From contig NC_057769.1 of the NCBI RefSeq assembly GCF_010389155.1, positions 30,814,735-30,878,734 on the forward strand: 64,000 bases of DNA, in the 5' to 3' direction. Shown here in pieces: positions 58,728 to 64,000 of this stretch (position 1 is its first letter; each line of letters begins with the position of its first letter). The notes beneath the pieces were generated by a model. It did no database searches, was not told the origin of the DNA, and saw only the letters and a list, made by a program, of their open reading frames with translations. Made by a program: the position numbers and the translations under genes. The stretch comes from Erigeron canadensis. Lineage: Eukaryota > Streptophyta > Magnoliopsida > Asterales > Asteraceae.

Positions 58728-58957
58728 AATAACCCTTTCCTTAAGGGTTGTTTATTAAGGGCAATCTAGTAATTTTTCATCTAGCTATTTTTTAACTCTT
58801 TCATAAAATAGGGGGTGAATAATCATTATAAAGGAGTTAGATAATAACCCTTTCCTTAAGGGTTGTTTATTAAAGGAAATCTAGTAATTTCCCATCTAAC
58901 TATTTTCTAATATTTTCCTAAAATAGGGAGTGAATAATCATTATAAAAGAGTAACAG
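58728..58957. repeat. 115-bp tandem duplication
   Basis: TAACCCTTTCCTTAAGGGTT starts at 58730 and again at 58845, and the copies continue through GAATAATCATTATAAA with scattered substitutions. Each unit contains the palindromic core CCCTTTCCTTAAGGG. Confidence 0.85.
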
Positions 58958-59079
58958 ATAGGTTTTAATCCGGTTCAGCCTCTCAATGAAAAACATTACC
59001 TTCCCAATAATCTAACATGAGACTTTTTAGTGTAAGTTCCCCCGGCCCCCTAAAACGAACCAGTGTTCAACACACCTAA

Positions 59080-59371
59080 GGGCGCGTTTGGTTCGCGGAA
59101 TGTTTTTGAAAGGAATGGAATCTTTCAAAGGAATTGGAATATGAAGGAATGGAATTTGACGGAATGTTTTTGATTTTTTGAAGATTCAAATGAGGGACGG
59201 AATGAGATTCCTTCCCCCATCCCGAAGGAATGGAGATTCCATCAAATGAGGGAATGTTAACATTCCAACGGAATGTGATTCCTCCATCTTTAACCAACTA
59301 AACACACTAAGGAATGGAATTCAATTGCAATTCCATCAGATTCCATCAAATTATGTGAACCAAACACGACC
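59080..59371. mobile_element. PIF/Harbinger (Tourist-like) MITE
   Basis: A 292-bp element with ends GGGCGCGTTTGGTTC and (reverse complement) GGTCGTGTTTGGTTC, flanked by TAA on both sides (59077-59079 and 59372-59374), the three-base duplication typical of Harbinger elements. The interior repeats GGAATGGAAT-type words. It lies about 0.5 kb upstream of the chaperonin gene. Confidence 0.8.
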
Positions 59372-59808
59372 TAAGTGAATTGGTTAACAACCAATTTATC
59401 TAAATGTCGTATACATAGATTTCATTATGACATCTTCAGACTACCAAATTAACTATAAGATGTATATTTTTAGATTTAGTAATTCTAACTTTAGTAACCA
59501 AGTCCATACATTTATTATCAACTCGGCAACTCATGACTTAGTGTTTCGACCCATTTACAACTCCAACCATCTTAGCCATTTTAGATCATGTGTTGAGGCC
59601 TTGAGGTCTTCACTCAAAGATTGAATCCTGTTGTTGTTGTTGTCGTCGTCGTCTTAGAGGATTCCCAACATTAACTGTATCTACAAAAACATAGGTGCTC
59701 ATTTTTCTAACCTTCCAAACATTTGTGCCCAGAATAAAATAAAACTTACCAAATCACTACCAACCAAAACTCTCAAAACGACACCGTATCATTACCAACT
59801 TGTCCTCT

Positions 59809-59825
59809 AAACCCTGAAACCCTAA
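59809..59825 (+). promoter_or_regulatory. Telo-box motif upstream of CPN60
   Basis: AAACCCTG directly followed by AAACCCTAA, about 90 bases before the ATG. The AAACCCTAA telo-box is known from plant promoters of translation-related and plastid-targeted housekeeping genes. Its role here is inferred from position only. Confidence 0.5.
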
Positions 59826-59916
59826 ATAAATCTACACTACAATCCTCACTTCTTTCAACTTCTTATCCACAACCCAAAAAAAACCCACAATCCATTTCTT
59901 TCTTTCTTCTTCTTCA

Positions 59917-62900
59917 ATGGCTTCTGCAAATGCAATCACTACTGCTTCAATCTTATCCACCCATAAGAAGGTACCCATTTCATATATGTATCTATATATT
60001 AAGTACATATATTATATATGCACATATACATATATATTATGTATATTTATATTGTTATGATTTGTGGGGTTTTGTTTATTACCCAATATGTTAACTTGGG
60101 AGGTTAAAGTTGAGACCTTTTTACTCTCTGTGTGTTTTTTTGAGTATATATTGTATAGGTTATATATATATATATATATGAGGTGATGATATGTGGGTTT
60201 TGTTTTGTATATTTAGGGGAGTTTGGTTGAAGGTAGTACTAGTGGTAGGAGGATGGTTAGCCAATTGCAGACTAGTCAGAAGATGAGGAAATCAAACAGA
60301 CGGTTTTCTGTTCGAGCTGTTGCTAAAGATATTGAGTTTGATCAGCGTTCAAGGGCGGCTATGCAGGCGGGTATCGATAAACTTGCTGATGTTGTTGGAC
60401 TTACTCTTGGTCCCAGAGGTATCATATTATATATATATAATGTTTTGGTTGCTTGGTTGTTAGGCTGATATTGGTGGTCAATCTTGTATTCTTGTGTGAA
60501 TTTTGGTAATTGTAATTTATAATTGAATTAGTATTCGAATACGTACAATGATAATTGTGATGTGTCCTGTTTGAGTCATTTTGTATGGAAATGTTAGATT
60601 TACGTATAAAAATGTTGGATTTAGGTAAGCTGTTAGATTTTTATAAACATGTTAACTTTATTGGATGCAAAATGATGCAAACGGTATCAAAAACCAAGTT
60701 TTACTAACTTAGATGTATACTAACGAGTATAATGACTAATTGGGACAAATGAAAAGGTGTGCTTGGATAGTTGGATGCCTGCAAAAGTACTATGACAAAA
60801 TTCTTTTTGCAAATTTTCCTGTTAATTTTTGTTTATTGGTGATGAAAAGCGAAATATCATGGTTTCAGATAAGTACTATGACCTATAGGATTCTTAAAAT
60901 AGTTGCAAAGTCTGTTGTTAGTTTGTGACAAAAGGCCTATCAGCCTATGTCAATCATTCTGTTTACTGTATTCTGTCAAGCTTTATTACTTTTTTTAATC
61001 AACCATCTGAATATGTTAGGGAGGAATGTTGTCTTGGATGAATATGGTGCACCAAAGGTGGTTAATGACGGAGTTACTATTGCCAGAGCTATTGAATTAC
61101 CTGACGCCATGGAAAATGCTGGTGCTGCTCTTATCAGAGAGGTTTGGCACTTAACCTTTTACACTATATTTCTCTAGTTACAAGTTGCTAATATTAATTG
61201 ATTACCGCTTTTGGTTTACTATGTAGTAACAATGGCGAATTGAATTGTACAGGTTGCAAGCAAAACCAATGACTCTGCTGGTGATGGGACAACAACTGCA
61301 TCAGTTCTTGCCCGTGAAATTATCAAACTTGGTCTCTTGAGTGTCACCTCTGGTGCCAACCCAGTGTCACTTAAGAAAGGTATCGACAAGACAGTAATCG
61401 GTTTGATTGAGGAGTTGGAGAAGAGAGCTAGACCCGTGAAAGGCCGTGATGATATTAGAGGTAACTTGATTCCTTTACCTCTAGGTTTATCATCTGTTTT
61501 CTTTTTTCTTTTATCTGATCTGATTTTTTGTTTCACTCTCAAGCCATTGCTTCAATCTCTGCTGGAAATGACGATATCATTGGAACTATGATTGCTGATG
61601 CTATCGACAAGGTTGGAGCTGACGGTGTCTTGTCTATCGAGTCATCATCCTCCTTTGAGACAACCGTGGATGTTGAAGAAGGAATGGAGGTTTGTTTTAA
61701 ATTTCAACTTGAGCTGCCATCATATCCTTTATAGGTTTCTATTTTTACTTGTAAAAACCAGTGGCACTGCTAGATCTAAAACATTAACCTGAATTGGTAC
61801 CTGGATTGAATTTGTCACCTTTATCTTGTTCACTTGACCCATGGTTATATAATGGAACTGATGTTTCTTGATGACGTTTTGCAGATTGACAGAGGATACA
61901 TCTCCCCACAGTTTGTTACCAATCCTGAGAAACTACTGGTTGAATTCGAGAACGCTAGGGTGCTGATTACAGATCAAAAGATAACTTCGATAAAGGATAT
62001 AATTCCCTTGTTGGAGAAGACGACTCAGTTGAGAGCTCCTTTGCTTATTATTGCCGAGGACATCACGGGAGAGGCTTTGGCTACTCTTGTTGTCAACAAG
62101 CTACGTGGTATCCTTAATGTTGCCGCTATTAAAGCACCTGGTTTTGGTGAGAGAAGAAAGGCGTTGCTTCAAGATATTGCCATAGTGACAGGTAATTTTA
62201 GTTTTCTTTTATATTTATCTTGGCAAAATTGGCTGTGTAAGAGGTCGAAATGGGTAACTTGTTGTATGGGCCAATAAGGGCTAGCTTAGCTTGATCTGAT
62301 ACATAATTAAATTTTTAGATATTTAGGGTGCCTAATATGAGTAAAGGGATATATTATTTATATATCATGATCTAATATGCTAAATAAATTGATTTAGTAG
62401 GTTTTATGCATAAAAACACACTCTGGTTACTTTGACCTCTTTGAACTCTCATTTTTCTTTGTTTTGAATCTGCTGTAGGAGCCGAGTATCAAGCCAGTGA
62501 CTTAGGTCTGCTGGTTGAGAGCACCACCGTTGAGCAGCTTGGTACCGCCAGGAAAGTCACGATCACCAAGGACTCTACCACCATCATTGCTGATGCTGCA
62601 TCAAAGGATGAGATACAATCAAGGATTGCCCAGATCAAAAAGGAGCTATCTGAGACAGATTCTGTTTATGACTCTGAGAAACTAGCTGAAAGAATTGCGA
62701 AATTATCCGGCGGAGTCGCTGTTATAAAAGTTGGTGCTGCAACCGAAACTGAATTAGAGGACCGCAAGCTCCGTATCGAGGATGCTAAAAATGCCACCTT
62801 TGCTGCTATAGAAGAAGGTATTGTACCTGGAGGTGGTGCTGCTTTTGTTCATTTATCGACACTGGTTCCTGCCATCAAGGAGACAATCGAGGATCCGGAT

Positions 62901-63914
62901 GAACGATTAGGTGCTGATATCATTCAAAAGGCAAGTTATATGTCATTTTCTGATTAGATGCGTAAAATGGTGGCTTAGAATGAGCAACTTTCAGAATGGT
63001 CGGATTTTTTGTGGGTTCGGTTGACCAAAATAAACAGCTCTTTTCTGTCATTTTTGTTAAATAACAAGATAGAAAAAGCCCCCCGCGTTACCATGGTTTT
63101 TTTTTTATAAAAAATATTACGTTTTTCTTGTCAAAACAAAATTCTTTAATCAATAATTTTAGTTTTTACCAAAAGTTTTGTACATGGTTTACCAAAAGTT
63201 AAGTACCAACATTAAATCAATGGTAAGCAGTGTCATATTTTATTACTAGAAGAGATTATTGCCCAATTTAGAAACATACTTTCACACCTTTACCCATGGT
63301 GGTGGATACTTTATTTATGTTACCACTTTTGGTAGTGTTAAGATTTTGTTTCAGTTATTGGTAACATTGTGAATCATTGACATAGCAGTAAAAGGATTTT
63401 TTTAGTAGAAGTATTTAGGGTGTTTATGCGTTGAAAAAGACACAAGAGATTCAAAACATATCCCTAAATGATCCATGATCATTAAATGGAGTAGGAATTT
63501 GCAGCCTCCGATCTGTTTGCTAGTTCATACCTTTTTTTTTTTGTCCGTGTGTGGAAAAGTAAGTTTGTTTTTACATTGTTTTAGTCTTTCTGCCTAGCTG
63601 ACTTGATTTTATTGGTATTTTGTTAGGCACTAGTGGCACCAGCATCTCTAATAGCCCAAAATGCGGGGGTTGAAGGTGAGGTGGTGGTAGAGAAAGTAAA
63701 GGAGAGTGAATGGGAGATGGGATACAATGCGATGACAGACAAGTACGAGAATTTGGTGGAATCTGGAGTTATTGATCCCGCAAAGGTGACTAGATGTGCT
63801 TTGCAAAACGCTGCTTCAGTTGCAGGCATGGTTCTAACAACACAAGCCATTGTTGTTGAAAAGGCTAAGCCTAAGACAGCTGCTGCTGGTCAACCACAAG
63901 GTCTTACTGTATGA
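59917..63914 (+). CDS. CPN60A: Plastid chaperonin 60 subunit alpha
   Basis: Alpha subunit of the plastid 60-kDa chaperonin (RuBisCO large subunit-binding protein), which folds proteins in the stroma with the beta subunit and CPN20/CPN10. Eight exons: 59917-59970, 60217-60418, 61020-61141, 61253-61460, 61544-61689, 61885-62191, 62479-62930, 63627-63914; 1779 bases, 592 aa, about the family length. Residues 1 to about 52 are a Ser/Arg-rich transit peptide, with the mature part starting near AVAKDIEFD. Typical GroEL-family motifs: [20 protein letters not shown] at 136-141 (ATP binding, Asp137), [16 protein letters not shown], and PGGGAA near 463-468. Ends GLTV. The last intron uses GC-AG (AAG|GCAAGT ... 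TTAG|GCACTA); the others are GT-AG. Alpha rather than beta is judged from [20 protein letters not shown] and the C-terminal tail. Confidence 0.96.
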
Positions 63915-64000
63915 TCATAAGTAATTTAGAGGTGACGTTGGACCATGTAGGGTCCATTTTTGTATCAAATTCGAGATGGAACTTTATTACGGCCAAATGT

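Overview
This is nuclear DNA of a flowering plant. The evidence is spliced genes with GT-AG introns, a plant-type 7SL RNA promoter, a plastid-targeted chaperonin, a LysM receptor-like protein and dense small transposable elements. I infer a eudicot. The repeat style (short tRNA-like SINEs, Helitron termini reading CCCG...CGGG followed by CTAG) reminds me of the daisy family, but nothing here proves it. No bacterial, viral or CRISPR content was seen.

Layout. From 2.66 to 13.35 kb on the minus strand lies a MOM1-type gene (transcriptional gene silencing). I resolved 13 coding exons giving about 1818 aa, with a hAT element in one intron. From 14.8 to 18.5 kb there are only Helitron ends and SINEs. 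At 19.47-19.84 kb is a 7SL (SRP) RNA gene with its own Pol III-type USE/TATA promoter. At 20.5-22.4 kb is a single-exon LysM receptor-like kinase whose kinase motifs are eroded. From 22.4 to 33.3 kb I see no intact gene, but there is a transposon-linked ORF relic, a 41-bp palindromic minisatellite, a solo LTR and a truncated LINE.

From 33.3 to 46.7 kb three alpha carbonic anhydrase genes stand in tandem on the minus strand. Each has seven exons and all keep their catalytic residues; the second and third are close relatives with shared promoters. From 46.7 to 56 kb is a Ty3-like solo LTR with a hAT element nested in it, then more Helitron and SINE debris, including a second hAT that interrupts a Helitron-like repeat. 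At 56.2 kb is a small secreted-peptide precursor with a duplicated NHHYIPRQDF motif. From 59.9 to 63.9 kb is a complete eight-exon gene for the alpha subunit of plastid chaperonin 60, including one GC-AG intron.

The genes do not form a pathway; apart from the carbonic anhydrase array they are unrelated neighbours. Exon borders were read by eye from splice signals, reading-frame continuity and family conservation. Each model closes in frame from start to stop, but no transcript data were available.
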